From positions 1-42,548 of the forward strand of contig JAHEGD010000006.1 of the NCBI GenBank assembly GCA_024639885.1: a DNA stretch of 42,548 bases. The letters are read 5' to 3'. Each line of letters starts with the position of its first letter. The first letter of the stretch is position 1. A program made the position numbers and the translations under genes. The notes under the pieces were generated by a model, which worked only from the letters and a program-made list of their open reading frames with translations, was not told the origin of the DNA and did no database searches. This DNA comes from Porticoccaceae bacterium (lineage in GTDB: Bacteria; Pseudomonadota; Gammaproteobacteria; Pseudomonadales; Porticoccaceae). Positions 33,488 through 42,548 of the stretch are shown here, piece after piece.

Positions 33488-34642
33488 TTACAGGGCGCGC
33501 TGTAGCTTCGCCGCTTTGTCGGTTTTTTCCCAGGTGAAGTTGGCCAGCTCGCGGCCAAAGTGGCCGTAAGCGGCGGTCTCGCGGTAGATCGGCCGGCGCA
33601 GGTCGAGCATCTCGATCAGCCCGGCCGGGCGCAGGTCAAAGTGCTCGCGGACCAGTGCGACAATCTCATCGTCGCTCAGCTTTCCGGTACCAAAGGTGTT
33701 GAGGCTGATCGAGGTCGGCTCGGCGACACCGATCGCGTAGGAGACCTGGATCTCACAGCGGTCGGCGAGCCCGGCGGCGACAATGTTCTTCGCTACATAA
33801 CGGCCGGCGTAGGCGGCCGAGCGGTCGACCTTGGTGGGGTCCTTGCCGGAGAACGCGCCGCCGCCGTGGTGTGCCATGCCGCCGTAGGTGTCGACAATAA
33901 TCTTGCGCCCGGTCAGGCCGCAGTCGCCCATCGGCCCGCCGATCAAAAACTGCCCGGTCGGGTTGATGTGGTACTGGGTGCCGGCGTGCAGCCACTCAGC
34001 CGGCAGCACCGGGGCGACAATCTGCTCTTTGACCGCTGCCTGCAGGTCGGCCAGCGCAATCGACTCGTCGTGCTGGGTAGAGAGCACGACCGCGTCGACG
34101 GCCACCGGCACACCGCCCTCATAGCGCAGGGTCACTTGGCTTTTGGCATCCGGGCGCAGCCACTCCAGTGCGCCGCTCTTGCGCAGCTCGGCCTGTTTCT
34201 CAACTAACCGGTGCGAGTAGTAGATCGGTGCTGGCATCAGCACCGCGGTCTCGTTGGTGGCGTAGCCAAACATCAAGCCCTGGTCGCCGGCACCAATCTC
34301 TTTGTTGTCGTTCGCATCCACGCCGCGGGCGATGTCGCCGGACTGCTTGCCGATCGCGTTGAGTACCGCACAGCTGTTGCCGTCGAAGCCGACTGCCGAG
34401 CTGTTGTAGCCGATGTCGCAGATCACTTTGCGAACGATCTCTTCCAGATCCACATAGGTGTTGGTGCGCACCTCGCCGGCGATCACCGCCATACCGGTCT
34501 TGACCAGGGTCTCGACGGCGACGCGGGCGTGCGGGTCATCTTTGATGATCGCATCCAATACCGCGTCGGAGATCTGGTCGGCCATTTTGTCGGGGTGGCC
34601 CTCAGAGACGGACTCCGAGGTGAAGGTGGTGTACTGGGACAT
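33488..34642 (-). CDS. metK: S-adenosylmethionine synthetase
   Basis: This 384-residue enzyme makes SAM from methionine and ATP. The start [14 protein letters not shown], the signature [12 protein letters not shown] and the [16 protein letters not shown] phosphate loop are all intact. A very strong AGGAGAGAG ribosome-binding site lies before the ATG, only 14 bp after the sahR stop, so both are co-transcribed. Confidence 0.98.
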   Translation of the reverse strand: MSQYTTFTSESVSEGHPDKMADQISDAVLDAIIKDDPHARVAVETLVKTGMAVIAGEVRTNTYVDLEEIVRKVICDIGYNSSAVGFDGNSCAVLNAIGKQSGDIARGVDANDNKEIGAGDQGLMFGYATNETAVLMPAPIYYSHRLVEKQAELRKSGALEWLRPDAKSQVTLRYEGGVPVAVDAVVLSTQHDESIALADLQAAVKEQIVAPVLPAEWLHAGTQYHINPTGQFLIGGPMGDCGLTGRKIIVDTYGGMAHHGGGAFSGKDPTKVDRSAAYAGRYVAKNIVAAGLADRCEIQVSYAIGVAEPTSISLNTFGTGKLSDDEIVALVREHFDLRPAGLIEMLDLRRPIYRETAAYGHFGRELANFTWEKTDKAAKLQRAL

Positions 34643-34656
34643 ACTCTCTCCTGAGT

Positions 34657-35676
34657 TTATCGATTAACCGGCGCCACCGCGGCGCGGGTAAATTGGCGTA
34701 TCTGTACTCTAAAACCGTTGCGCTGGGCCAAGAACAGGCTGGCACCAGCGACCAGCCCGGCCGCCTCGCACCACTCGTCGAGCGCCTCGGCGGCGATCCC
34801 CAGCCAGAGGTCGCCACAGGCGCTCTGTGCCCAGCCTTGATCGTGCTCGCAGAGCTCGGTGATCAGCAGCGAGCCACCCTCGCCGAGCAGCGCCGCAGCG
34901 TCGGCGATGATCTCGGCCGGCGCCGGATTGTGGTGCAGCACCATATTCAGCGATACCAGGTCGGCATTGCCGGCCGGCAGCGGCTCGGCGGCGCTGTCGC
35001 CGTGCAGGTAGTCGATGTTGGCGAGCCCGTAGTCGGCCATCCGCTGGCGGCAGGCGGCCAGCATCGGCGCGGCGTTGTCGACCGCGCTGACCCGTTCAAA
35101 GTGGCGGCTCAGGTAGGGCAAAAAGTCGCCCAGCCCGGGGCCGATCTCGACCGCGGCTGTGCGCGCGCCACCAATCTGTTCGTCGACAAAGCGCTCGACG
35201 CTGTCGCCGTAGTCGCGCCAGCTGGCGATCAGGTCTTGGTTGGCGTCAAAGCGCTCGGCGTTATCGTGGAAAAATTGCCGCGAGCTGGCGCTGCGCTCGG
35301 CGTGTACTGCGGCCAGCCGCTGCTGCTCGTCGGGGTCTAACTCAAGCTGGTCGACCGCGGCGTAGAGCGCCCGCAAAAACTGCTCGATGGTGGCGTCGGG
35401 GTGGGCGAGGTTGCGCCGATAAAAGATACTGGTCGCCTCGCGGCGGGTTGCTACCAGACCGGCGTTGGCGAGCAGCTTGAGGTGGTGGCTCATGGTCGAT
35501 TGGCGGATCGCAAAGATCTGGCAGAGCTCCAAGACGCCGTAGGCGTTGTGGCGCAGCACCCGCAACACCTGCATGCGCAACGGGTCACCGGCCGCTTTGC
35601 AGAGCGGGGTGAGCGGGTCGTGGCGGGCCGGTTGCGCGGGCAGACCGTCCAGCGTGGCGGGGGTGGCAGCGTTCAT
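34657..35676 (-). CDS. sahR: SahR-like ArsR family regulator with methyltransferase domain
   Basis: This 339-residue protein joins an ArsR-type winged helix (about 20-100; [19 protein letters not shown] as recognition helix) to a class I SAM-binding domain (about 145-330; [11 protein letters not shown] and [11 protein letters not shown]). This plan matches SahR, a proteobacterial regulator of SAM-cycle genes that senses S-adenosylhomocysteine. It is the first gene of an operon with metK, ahcY and metF, the expected targets. The ATG at 35676 is preferred over an upstream GTG. The assignment rests on architecture and context. Confidence 0.75.
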   Translation of the reverse strand: MNAATPATLDGLPAQPARHDPLTPLCKAAGDPLRMQVLRVLRHNAYGVLELCQIFAIRQSTMSHHLKLLANAGLVATRREATSIFYRRNLAHPDATIEQFLRALYAAVDQLELDPDEQQRLAAVHAERSASSRQFFHDNAERFDANQDLIASWRDYGDSVERFVDEQIGGARTAAVEIGPGLGDFLPYLSRHFERVSAVDNAAPMLAACRQRMADYGLANIDYLHGDSAAEPLPAGNADLVSLNMVLHHNPAPAEIIADAAALLGEGGSLLITELCEHDQGWAQSACGDLWLGIAAEALDEWCEAAGLVAGASLFLAQRNGFRVQIRQFTRAAVAPVNR

Positions 35677-35704
35677 GGCGGCGACTTTAGCACATCGCAC
35701 CGCT

Positions 35705-35736
35705 ATATCGAAATATTTTTATATAGAAATATTTGC
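35705..35736. promoter_or_regulatory. Probable SahR operator
   Basis: Two 16-bp direct repeats, ATATCGAAATATTTTT and ATATAGAAATATTTGC, lie side by side, with a third ATATAA after them. Within them, 35712-35733 is a 22-bp palindrome symmetric at 20 positions. The block is almost pure AT in GC-rich DNA, 29 bp before the sahR ATG. It is well placed for autoregulation of the sahR-metK-ahcY-metF operon. Confidence 0.6.
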
Positions 35737-35799
35737 ATATAATCCGCCCGCCGGCTGCCCCCCGTTTAGACTATTCGCCGGTTAAATAGTGAATAAATC

Positions 35800-35859
35800 G
35801 CCATTTGCGCCGATATAATGGCGGTTTTATTGTCTGCCCAGCCGCGCTGAGCGACAATA
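35800..35859 (+). promoter_or_regulatory. Probable tkt promoter and leader inverted repeats
   Basis: TATAAT at 35814-35819 is a perfect -10 element, though no good -35 is visible. CGCCAT...ATGGCG (35800-35824) flanks it. A second inverted pair, TATTGTC (35828-35834) and GACAATA (35853-35859), lies in the leader, about 70 bp before the tkt ATG. Confidence 0.4.
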
Positions 35860-35929
35860 GCGGCTTATTTTTGGCGGCTCAACCGCTGTTCTAGCAGACC
35901 ACCCGATCGCAGCAATTAGGAGAAGTAAA

Positions 35930-37954
35930 ATGGCTTCACGTAGAGAGTTGGCCAACGCCATCCGCGCCCTCAGTATGGACGCGGTTCAACAGGCCAACAG
36001 CGGCCACCCCGGCGCGCCGATGGGCATGGCCGACATCGCCGAGGTGCTCTGGAACGACTACCTCAGCCACGACCCGAGCGACCCGGCGTGGTGCAACCGC
36101 GACCGCTTTGTGCTGTCCAATGGCCACGGCTCGATGCTGCTCTACTCACTGCTCCACCTGGCCGGTTACGACCTGCCGATCGAGGAGCTAAAAAACTTCC
36201 GTCAGCTGCACAGCAAAACCCCCGGTCATCCCGAATACGGTTACGCGCCGGGTGTCGAGACCACCACCGGTCCGCTCGGCCAGGGCATCTCCAACGCCTG
36301 CGGTATGGCGCTGGCAGAGAAAATTCTTGCCGCCCAGTTCAACCGTGACGGCCACGCCATCGTCGACCACTACACCTACACGTTCCTCGGCGACGGCTGC
36401 TTGATGGAGGGCATCTCGCACGAGGTCTGCTCGCTCGCTGGCACCCTCGGCCTGGGCAAGCTCATCGCCTTTTACGACGACAACGGCATCTCGATCGATG
36501 GCGACGTCGGCGGCGCCGAGGGCCAGCCCGGCTGGTTTACCGACGACACCCAGGGCCGCTTTGAATCGTACGGCTGGCAGGTGATTGCCGGCGTCGACGG
36601 CCACGACGGCGACGCCATCAAGGCGGCCATCGAGCAGGCCCGCGCACAGAGCAGCAAGCCGACCTTGATCATCTGCAAGACCGTGATCGGCTTTGGCTCG
36701 CCCAACAAGGGCGGCAAAGAGGACTGTCACGGCGCGCCGCTGGGTGCCGACGAGATCGCCCTGACCCGCGCCCAACTCGGCTGGCAGCACGGTCCGTTTG
36801 AGATCCCCGCCGACATCGCCAGCGCGTGGAGCGCCCGCCAGCGCGGTGCCGCCGCCCACGCCGCGTGGAGCGAGCGGTTTGCTGCCTACGCCGCCGCCCA
36901 CCCCGAGCTGGCCGCCGAATACCGCCGCCGCGTCAAAGGCGAGCTGCCGGCCGACTTCATCGCCGGTGCCGACGCCTATATCGCAGAGTGTCAGGCCAAG
37001 ATGGAAAAAATTGCCTCGCGCAAGGCGTCGCAAAACAGCATTAATGCGTATGGCCCGCTGCTGCCCGAGCTACTTGGCGGCTCGGCCGACCTGGCCGGCT
37101 CCAACCTCACTCTCTGGTCGGGTGCCAAGGGCATCAGCGCCGACGATGCCAGCGGCAACTACCTCTACTACGGGGTGCGCGAGTTTGGTATGAGCGCGAT
37201 GATGAACGGCATCGCCCTGCACGGCGGCTTCATCAACTACGGCGCCACCTTCCTGATGTTTATGGAGTATGCCCGCAACGCGGTGCGGATGGCGGCGCTG
37301 ATGAAGCAGCGGGCGATCTTCGTCTATACCCACGACTCGATCGGGCTCGGTGAAGATGGCCCCACCCACCAGCCGGTCGAGCAGCTCAGCGCGCTGCGCA
37401 GCACCCCCAACCTGCACACCTGGCGGCCCTGCGACGCGGTCGAGTCGGCGGTCTCTTGGAAGAGTGCGATTGTCCGCAGCGACGGCCCCAGTGCGTTGGT
37501 GTTCAGCCGCCAAGGGCTGGCGCCGATGGCGCGCGATGCCGAGCAGGTCGCCAATATTGAACGCGGCGGCTACGTGCTGCGCGCCGCCGCCAACCCCGCC
37601 GCACTGATCATTGCCACCGGCTCAGAGGTCGAGCTGGCGATGCTGGCCGCCGAGCAGCTGGCCGCCGATGGTATAGAGGCGCAGGTGGTCTCGATGCCGT
37701 GTGCCGAGCTATTCAGCGCCCAGCCGGCCAGCTACCGCGACAGCGTGCTGCCGCCGGCGGTCCGCATTCGCGTCGCGGTCGAGGCGCTGCACGCCGACTA
37801 CTGGTACAAGTTTGTCGGCCTCGACGGCCGCGTGGTCGGCATGACCAGCTTTGGCGAGTCGGCACCGGGCGATGTGCTGCTCAAGCACTTCGGTTTCACC
37901 GTCGATAACGTTGTCGCCGCTGTTCGCGAAAGTGCCGCCCAGGTCGGCGGCTGA
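35930..37954 (+). CDS. tkt: Transketolase
   Basis: This 674-residue thiamine diphosphate enzyme moves two-carbon units in the pentose phosphate pathway. Present are the N-terminal [13 protein letters not shown], the ThDP motif [12 protein letters not shown] through to D-D-N-G-I-S-I-D-G, and the transketolase signature region [26 protein letters not shown] precedes the ATG. It heads a tkt-epd-pgk-fba operon. Confidence 0.97.
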   Translation: MASRRELANAIRALSMDAVQQANSGHPGAPMGMADIAEVLWNDYLSHDPSDPAWCNRDRFVLSNGHGSMLLYSLLHLAGYDLPIEELKNFRQLHSKTPGHPEYGYAPGVETTTGPLGQGISNACGMALAEKILAAQFNRDGHAIVDHYTYTFLGDGCLMEGISHEVCSLAGTLGLGKLIAFYDDNGISIDGDVGGAEGQPGWFTDDTQGRFESYGWQVIAGVDGHDGDAIKAAIEQARAQSSKPTLIICKTVIGFGSPNKGGKEDCHGAPLGADEIALTRAQLGWQHGPFEIPADIASAWSARQRGAAAHAAWSERFAAYAAAHPELAAEYRRRVKGELPADFIAGADAYIAECQAKMEKIASRKASQNSINAYGPLLPELLGGSADLAGSNLTLWSGAKGISADDASGNYLYYGVREFGMSAMMNGIALHGGFINYGATFLMFMEYARNAVRMAALMKQRAIFVYTHDSIGLGEDGPTHQPVEQLSALRSTPNLHTWRPCDAVESAVSWKSAIVRSDGPSALVFSRQGLAPMARDAEQVANIERGGYVLRAAANPAALIIATGSEVELAMLAAEQLAADGIEAQVVSMPCAELFSAQPASYRDSVLPPAVRIRVAVEALHADYWYKFVGLDGRVVGMTSFGESAPGDVLLKHFGFTVDNVVAAVRESAAQVGG

Positions 37955-37958
37955 GCCG

Positions 37959-38990
37959 ATGATTCGGCTGGCGATTAACGGCTACGGGCGGATTGGCCGC
38001 TCGCTGCTGCGCGCGCTCTATGAGTCCGGTGCGCGCAGCCAGCTGCAGGTGGTCGCCATCAATGAGCCGGCCGACTGCCGCACCATCGCCCACCTCACCC
38101 GCTACGACTCGACCCACGGCCGCTTCCCCGGCGAGGTCAGCTACAGCGACGACACGCTGATCGTCAACGGCGACCGCATTGGGGTCAGCCACTTCGAGAC
38201 GATCGGCGAGATCGACTGGTCGGCGTCTAACGTCGACTTGGTGCTCGAGTGCAGCGGCCGCTTTACCGACCGCGCCACCGCCGAGCAGCACCTTGCGCGC
38301 GGCGCCCAGCGGGTGTTGTTTTCGCAGCCGGCCGAGGCCGATGTCGACGCCACCATCGTCTACGGCTACAACCACCAGCAGCTCGCCGCACTCAGCGACA
38401 GCCAGCGGGTGGTCTCGGCGGCGTCCTGCTCGACCAACTGTGTGGTGCCGGTCATCGACGTCCTCGAGCGTCATTTTGGGGTCGCCGGTGGGGTGATCAC
38501 CACCATTCACTCGGCGATGAACGACCAGCCGGTGATCGACGCCTACCACGCCACCGACCTGCGCAAGACCCGGGCTGCAATCCACTCGATCATCCCGGTC
38601 GACACCTCACTGGGGCGCGGTATCGACCGCTTGATGCCGGCGCTGGCCGGCTGTTTTGAGGCGCAGGCGATGCGCGTACCTACCATGAACGTCTCGGCGA
38701 TCGACCTGTCGGTGCTGCTCGCCAGCGACGCCAGCGTCGCCGCGATTAATAGCGCACTGGCCGTCGCAGCGGGCGGCGAGCTGGCCGGCATCTTGGGCTA
38801 CACTGAAGAGCTGTTGACCTCTTGTGATTTCAACCACGACCCGCGCAGCGGCATTGTCGACGCCGGCCAGACCCGGCTCAGCGGCCAGCGCCTGGCCAAG
38901 GTGTTGATCTGGTTCGATAACGAGTGGGGCTACGCTAACCGCATGCTCGACACCGCCCGCAGCTGGTACCAGCTGCCGGTGAACGGCTAA
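37959..38990 (+). CDS. epd: D-erythrose-4-phosphate dehydrogenase
   Basis: This 343-residue member of the GAPDH family resembles Epd, which oxidises erythrose-4-phosphate in pyridoxal phosphate synthesis. The N-terminal [19 protein letters not shown] and the active site S-A-A-S-C-S-T-N-C are clear. Epd-like features are [16 protein letters not shown] and V-I-D-A-Y-H, also seen in the E. coli enzyme. A GAPDH role cannot be excluded, since no other gap gene is in view. The ATG at 37959 comes four bases after the tkt stop; the open frame reaches back into tkt. Confidence 0.85.
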   Translation: MIRLAINGYGRIGRSLLRALYESGARSQLQVVAINEPADCRTIAHLTRYDSTHGRFPGEVSYSDDTLIVNGDRIGVSHFETIGEIDWSASNVDLVLECSGRFTDRATAEQHLARGAQRVLFSQPAEADVDATIVYGYNHQQLAALSDSQRVVSAASCSTNCVVPVIDVLERHFGVAGGVITTIHSAMNDQPVIDAYHATDLRKTRAAIHSIIPVDTSLGRGIDRLMPALAGCFEAQAMRVPTMNVSAIDLSVLLASDASVAAINSALAVAAGGELAGILGYTEELLTSCDFNHDPRSGIVDAGQTRLSGQRLAKVLIWFDNEWGYANRMLDTARSWYQLPVNG

Positions 38991-39012
38991 TTTTTTACCA
39001 AACGGAGTGATC

Positions 39013-40176
39013 ATGGCAGTTAAGTTGATGAGTGATTTTGAGCTGGCGGGCCAGCGCCTGCTGATCCGCGAGGACCTCAACGTGCCGATTAAAGATGGCG
39101 CGGTGAGCAGCGACGCGCGGATTCGCGCCGCCCTGCCGACCATCAGGCTGGCGGTCAGCGCCGGCGCCAAGGTGCTGCTGATGTCGCACCTCGGCCGCCC
39201 CACCGAGGGCGAGCCCGCTGCCGAGTTTTCGCTGGCACCGGTGGCAGTCCACCTCGCCGAGCTGCTCGGCCAGCCAGTGCGGCTTATCAGCGATTGGCGG
39301 GATGGCGTTGCGCTAGCCAACGGCGAGGTGGCACTGCTTGAGAACGTTCGTTTTAACTCCGGCGAAAAAGCCGACGACGAGACGCTCGCCAAAGCCTACG
39401 CAGCGCTCTGCGACCTGTTTGTGATGGACGCCTTTGGCACCGCCCACCGCGCCCAAGCGTCGACCCACGGGGTGGCCAAATACGCGCCGGCGGCGTGTGC
39501 CGGCCCGCTGCTGGCCGGCGAGCTAGCCGCGCTTGAAAAAGCGCTCGCCAACCCGGCGCGGCCGCTGGTCGCGATCGTCGGCGGTTCCAAGGTATCGACC
39601 AAGCTGCAGGTGCTCGAGGCGCTCGCTGAAAAATGCGATCAGCTGATTGTCGGTGGCGGCATCGCCAACACCTTCTTGGCGGCGGCCGGCAAGCCGGTCG
39701 GCAAGTCGCTCTGCGAGCACGAGCTGCTCGACACCGCCCGCGCACTGATGGCCAAGACCGCGATCCCATTGCCCAGCGATGTGGTGGTCGGCAGCGAGTT
39801 CTCCGAGCAGGCGAAGGCGCGCACCATCAGCGCCGACGCGGTGGCCGACGGCGATATGATCTTCGATATCGGCCCGCAGGCGGCGGCCGAGCTGGCCGAG
39901 CTGCTCGCCAACGCCGGCACGATTATCTGGAACGGCCCGGTCGGCGTGTTTGAATTTGACCAGTTTGGCGCCGGCACCGAAGTGCTGGCGCGCGCTATCG
40001 GCGCCAGTAGCGGCTTTTCGATCGCCGGCGGTGGCGACACGCTGGCAGCGGTCGATAAGTACGACTTGGCCGCGAAGATCTCGTATATCTCCACCGGTGG
40101 CGGCGCGTTTCTCGAATATGTGGAAGGCAAAACCCTGCCCGCCGTCGCTGTCCTCGAACAGCGCGGCGCCGACTGA
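39013..40176 (+). CDS. pgk: Phosphoglycerate kinase
   Basis: This 387-residue glycolytic kinase makes ATP from 1,3-bisphosphoglycerate. Motifs: [11 protein letters not shown] near the start, [17 protein letters not shown] in the nucleotide domain and W-N-G-P-V-G-V-F-E near 313. GGAG before the ATG at 39013 supports this start over a GTG two codons earlier. It is third in the operon. Confidence 0.97.
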   Translation: MAVKLMSDFELAGQRLLIREDLNVPIKDGAVSSDARIRAALPTIRLAVSAGAKVLLMSHLGRPTEGEPAAEFSLAPVAVHLAELLGQPVRLISDWRDGVALANGEVALLENVRFNSGEKADDETLAKAYAALCDLFVMDAFGTAHRAQASTHGVAKYAPAACAGPLLAGELAALEKALANPARPLVAIVGGSKVSTKLQVLEALAEKCDQLIVGGGIANTFLAAAGKPVGKSLCEHELLDTARALMAKTAIPLPSDVVVGSEFSEQAKARTISADAVADGDMIFDIGPQAAAELAELLANAGTIIWNGPVGVFEFDQFGAGTEVLARAIGASSGFSIAGGGDTLAAVDKYDLAAKISYISTGGGAFLEYVEGKTLPAVAVLEQRGAD

Positions 40177-40203
40177 ATAAACTAAAGCAAAAGGAACTGA
40201 CTC

Positions 40204-41238
40204 ATGGCCCTTATCTCCCTGCGACAACTGCTCGACCATGCCGCCGAACACGGCTACGGCGTGCCCGCCTACAACGTCAACAACCTCGAGCAGATGCGCG
40301 CCATCATGCTTGCCGCCGAGCAGACCAACAGCCCGGTGATCGTGCAGGCCTCGGCCGGCGCGCGCAAATACGCCGGCTCGGCATTTCTGCGCAGCCTAGT
40401 CAGCTCGGCGATTGAAGAGTGGCCGCACATTCCCGTCTGCATGCACCAGGACCATGGCACCAGCGCCGCGGTCTGCCAGCGCTCGATGCAGCTCGGCTTT
40501 TCGTCGGTGATGATGGACGGTTCCCTCGGCGAGGATGGTAAGACCCCGACTAGCTACCAGTACAATGTTGATGTGACCCGTCGGGTGGTCGAAAACGCCC
40601 ACGCTTGCGGTGTCTCGGTAGAGGGCGAGCTGGGCTGCTTGGGCTCGCTGGAGACCGGTCAGGCCGGCGAAGAGGATGGCATTGGCGCTGAGGGCACGCT
40701 GACCCACGAGCAGATGCTTACCGACCCCGACGAGGCGGTCGACTTTGTCCTGCAGACCGGTGTCGACGCGCTGGCGATCGCCTGTGGCACCTCGCACGGC
40801 GCCTACAAATTTAGCCGTCCACCGACCGGCGATATCTTAGCGATCGACCGGATCGCCGCTATCCATAAAAAGATCCCCAACACCCACCTGGTCATGCACG
40901 GCTCTTCGTCGGTGCCGCAGGAGTGGCTGGCGATCATCAACCAGTACGGCGGCGAGATCCCCGAGACCTACGGGGTGCCAGTCGAGCAGATTCAGCAGGG
41001 TATCAAACACGGCGTGCGCAAGGTCAATGTTGACACCGATCTGCGGCTCGCCTCGACCGGCGCGATCCGTCGCCACCTCGCCGAGAACCCGAATAACTTT
41101 GACCCGCGCGCCTACTTCAAAGCGGCTACCGACGCCATGCAGGCGATCTGCGCCGACCGCTACACCGCGTTTGGCTCAGCCGGCCACGCCGACAAGATCA
41201 CCCCGGTTAGCTTAGAGAAAATGGTCGGCTTTTACTGA
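40204..41238 (+). CDS. fba: Class II fructose-1,6-bisphosphate aldolase
   Basis: This 344-residue zinc aldolase belongs to the type found in Pseudomonas and autotrophs (CbbA-like). It has the [12 protein letters not shown] start, C-M-H-Q-D-H-G-T-S with the catalytic Asp and a zinc His, the G-E-L-G-C-L-G loop, and M-H-G-S-S-S-V-P. An AAAAGGAACTG ribosome-binding site precedes the ATG. Its TGA overlaps the ATG of the following phosphatase gene (TGATG). Confidence 0.96.
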   Translation: MALISLRQLLDHAAEHGYGVPAYNVNNLEQMRAIMLAAEQTNSPVIVQASAGARKYAGSAFLRSLVSSAIEEWPHIPVCMHQDHGTSAAVCQRSMQLGFSSVMMDGSLGEDGKTPTSYQYNVDVTRRVVENAHACGVSVEGELGCLGSLETGQAGEEDGIGAEGTLTHEQMLTDPDEAVDFVLQTGVDALAIACGTSHGAYKFSRPPTGDILAIDRIAAIHKKIPNTHLVMHGSSSVPQEWLAIINQYGGEIPETYGVPVEQIQQGIKHGVRKVNVDTDLRLASTGAIRRHLAENPNNFDPRAYFKAATDAMQAICADRYTAFGSAGHADKITPVSLEKMVGFY

Positions 41239-41993
41239 TGCGCGGCGCCACCTTGGCTGTCGGGCTGCTATTGGCAGGAGGGCTGGCGGCGGCGCCGGCC
41301 CCGGTCGAAGAGATTCGGCACGGTTTTTTACGTGGTTACTTAAGCGTTGAGCAGCTGCCCAACGCCGCTGCACTGCTGCCGCCGGCGCCGGCCTACGACT
41401 CTGCTCAAGCCAGTTTTGACCGCACTAACGCGGCCGAGCTGCTCGCCCTGCAGGGCGGGCCGCGCTGGCAGCAGGCGACGGTTGATGCGCAGTTGCACTT
41501 TCCCGAGGCGTTGGAGAGTTTTCGCTGTGCACTCGGTGTTGAGTTGAGCGAGGCGAGCACCCCGTATCTCTATCAGCTGACCCGGCGCGCGATGACCGAT
41601 GCCGGTCTGGCCACCTACTCGGCCAAACGGCGCTATGATCGCGATCGCCCGTTTGAAGAGAATGGCGCGCCGATTTGCACCCCCGACCAGCGTGAGCAGC
41701 TTGAAAGTGACGGCTCCTACCCCTCAGGCCACACCGCGATCGGTTGGGCGTGGGGGCTGATCTACAGCGAGTTGGTACCGCAACGTCGCGACGAGTTGCT
41801 GGCGCGCGGCTATCAGTTTGGCGAGAGCCGGGCGGTCTGTAATGTGCACTGGGCCAGCGATATTGCCGCCGGCCGGCTGATCGGCAGCGCCGCAGTGGCC
41901 GCACTGCACAGTAGTGATCAATTTATGGCTGATTTAGTCGAGGCCAAGCGCGAGCTAGCCAGCGCGCCAATCGCGCGGGATTGCACCGAGTAG
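41238..41993 (+). CDS. Secreted class A nonspecific acid phosphatase (PAP2 family)
   Basis: This 251-residue protein has a signal peptide (about residues 1-20) and the full acid phosphatase signature: K130-x6-R-P138, P-S-G-H at 162-165 and S-R-x5-H-x3-D at 197-208. It would hydrolyse phosphate monoesters in the periplasm through a phosphohistidine. It overlaps fba by one base, so it is probably translated from the glycolytic transcript. The convergent neighbour is a phosphate transporter, which suggests a phosphate-scavenging pair. A PhoN-like name is possible but not certain. Confidence 0.88.
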   Translation: MRGATLAVGLLLAGGLAAAPAPVEEIRHGFLRGYLSVEQLPNAAALLPPAPAYDSAQASFDRTNAAELLALQGGPRWQQATVDAQLHFPEALESFRCALGVELSEASTPYLYQLTRRAMTDAGLATYSAKRRYDRDRPFEENGAPICTPDQREQLESDGSYPSGHTAIGWAWGLIYSELVPQRRDELLARGYQFGESRAVCNVHWASDIAAGRLIGSAAVAALHSSDQFMADLVEAKRELASAPIARDCTE

Positions 41994-42548
41994 CTAGCCG
42001 CCAAAGATCGCTTTTAAGATAAAGAAGAAGATAATCGCCAAGCCGGCGCCGGCCGGTAGGGTGACTACCCACGAGGTGAGAATGGTGCCGATAACGCGCA
42101 GGTTGAGCGCAGCGATACCGCGCGCCATACCGACTCCAAGCACTGCCCCAACTAGGGTGTGGGTGGTTGAGATCGGTAGCCCAGTACCCGAGGCGAGCAC
42201 CACCGTGGCGGCGGCGCCAAGTTCAGCAGCGAAGCCGCGGCTCGGGGTCAGCTCGGTAATCTTGCGGCCGATGGTGCCCATCACTTTGACGCCATAGGTG
42301 GCCAAGCCGATCACGATACCGGCGCCACCGAGCAGTAGGATCCACGGTGGCATCGCCACCTTGGCCGAGATCGAGCCGCCCGACTGGACGACATTGACCA
42401 CCGCTGCGAGCGGGCCGACTGCGTTGGCGACATCGTTGGAGCCGTGCGCAAACGCCATCGCACAGGCGGTGAATACCATCAGTATCGCGAACACCCGCTC
42501 GACGTTGGCAAACCGGTCGCTGCCCTCGAGACTCTCATCGCGCTGGAT
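41994..42548 (-). CDS. Pit family inorganic phosphate transporter, C-terminal part
   Basis: The frame is open to the window edge, giving the last 184 residues of a low-affinity phosphate permease. Visible are R-F-A-N-V-E-R-V-F-A-I-L-M-V-F, the A-H-G-S-N-D-V-A-N-A-V-G-P-L-A motif of the second PHO4 repeat, G-L-P-I-S-T-T-H-T-L-V-G-A-V, and hydrophobic helices to the end. The N-terminal half lies outside. Its stop directly abuts the phosphatase stop in convergent orientation. Confidence 0.93.
   Translation of the reverse strand: MQRDESLEGSDRFANVERVFAILMVFTACAMAFAHGSNDVANAVGPLAAVVNVVQSGGSISAKVAMPPWILLLGGAGIVIGLATYGVKVMGTIGRKITELTPSRGFAAELGAAATVVLASGTGLPISTTHTLVGAVLGVGMARGIAALNLRVIGTILTSWVVTLPAGAGLAIIFFFILKAIFGG

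Overview
The window is a GC-rich chromosomal segment of a gammaproteobacterium. Gene order resembles several blocks of the Pseudomonas core genome: a cox/ctaG/ctaE/SURF1/ctaB/SCO cluster, znuB-znuC-zur/znuA-polA-engB-cytochrome c4-dsbA, and sahR/metK/tkt/epd/pgk/fba. It is a housekeeping region with short accessory patches, not a phage or genomic island. No tRNA, rRNA or CRISPR array was seen.

Layout. Positions 1-5200 hold the aa3-type cytochrome c oxidase genes and their assembly factors; heme A synthase (ctaA) is absent from its usual place. Positions 5200-8230 form a zinc uptake locus, znuB-znuC-zur, divergent from znuA with a palindromic Zur-type operator between. Then come polA and a 974-bp gene-free interval before engB. 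That interval contains two copies of a probable ~85-nt small RNA gene, each with a sigma-E/AlgU-like promoter and its own terminator. Between them lie a 96-bp tandem repeat made from the sRNA 3' half, a 237-bp REP-like element and a 34-bp minisatellite. This is the locus of Spot 42 in enterics and ErsA in Pseudomonas, and is the most interesting part of the window.

Positions 12000-16830 carry engB, cytochrome c4, dsbA, and serC-serA for serine synthesis. Positions 16900-20730 carry a GlxA-type AraC regulator, fabY (initiating ketoacyl synthase) and an unknown membrane-anchored protein. Positions 20870-26310 are a polyamine operon: speA (arginine to agmatine), carboxyspermidine dehydrogenase, carboxy(nor)spermidine decarboxylase, and speB (agmatine to putrescine). 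Together they encode arginine to spermidine without S-adenosylmethionine decarboxylase. speA has a structured leader with a small upstream ORF and a probable TTG start.

Positions 26400-30420 are a mixed patch: a nitronate monooxygenase-like enzyme, a DUF805 protein, a small unknown protein, a Phd/VapC toxin-antitoxin pair with a palindromic operator, a frameshifted glutathione S-transferase and a MEST-like alpha/beta hydrolase. Positions 30490-35680 are a minus-strand SAM-cycle operon, sahR-metK-ahcY-metF-rsmE, with an AT-rich operator-like palindrome in front. Divergent from it runs a central carbon operon, tkt-epd-pgk-fba, followed by a secreted class A acid phosphatase and, convergent to it, the end of a Pit phosphate transporter cut by the window edge.
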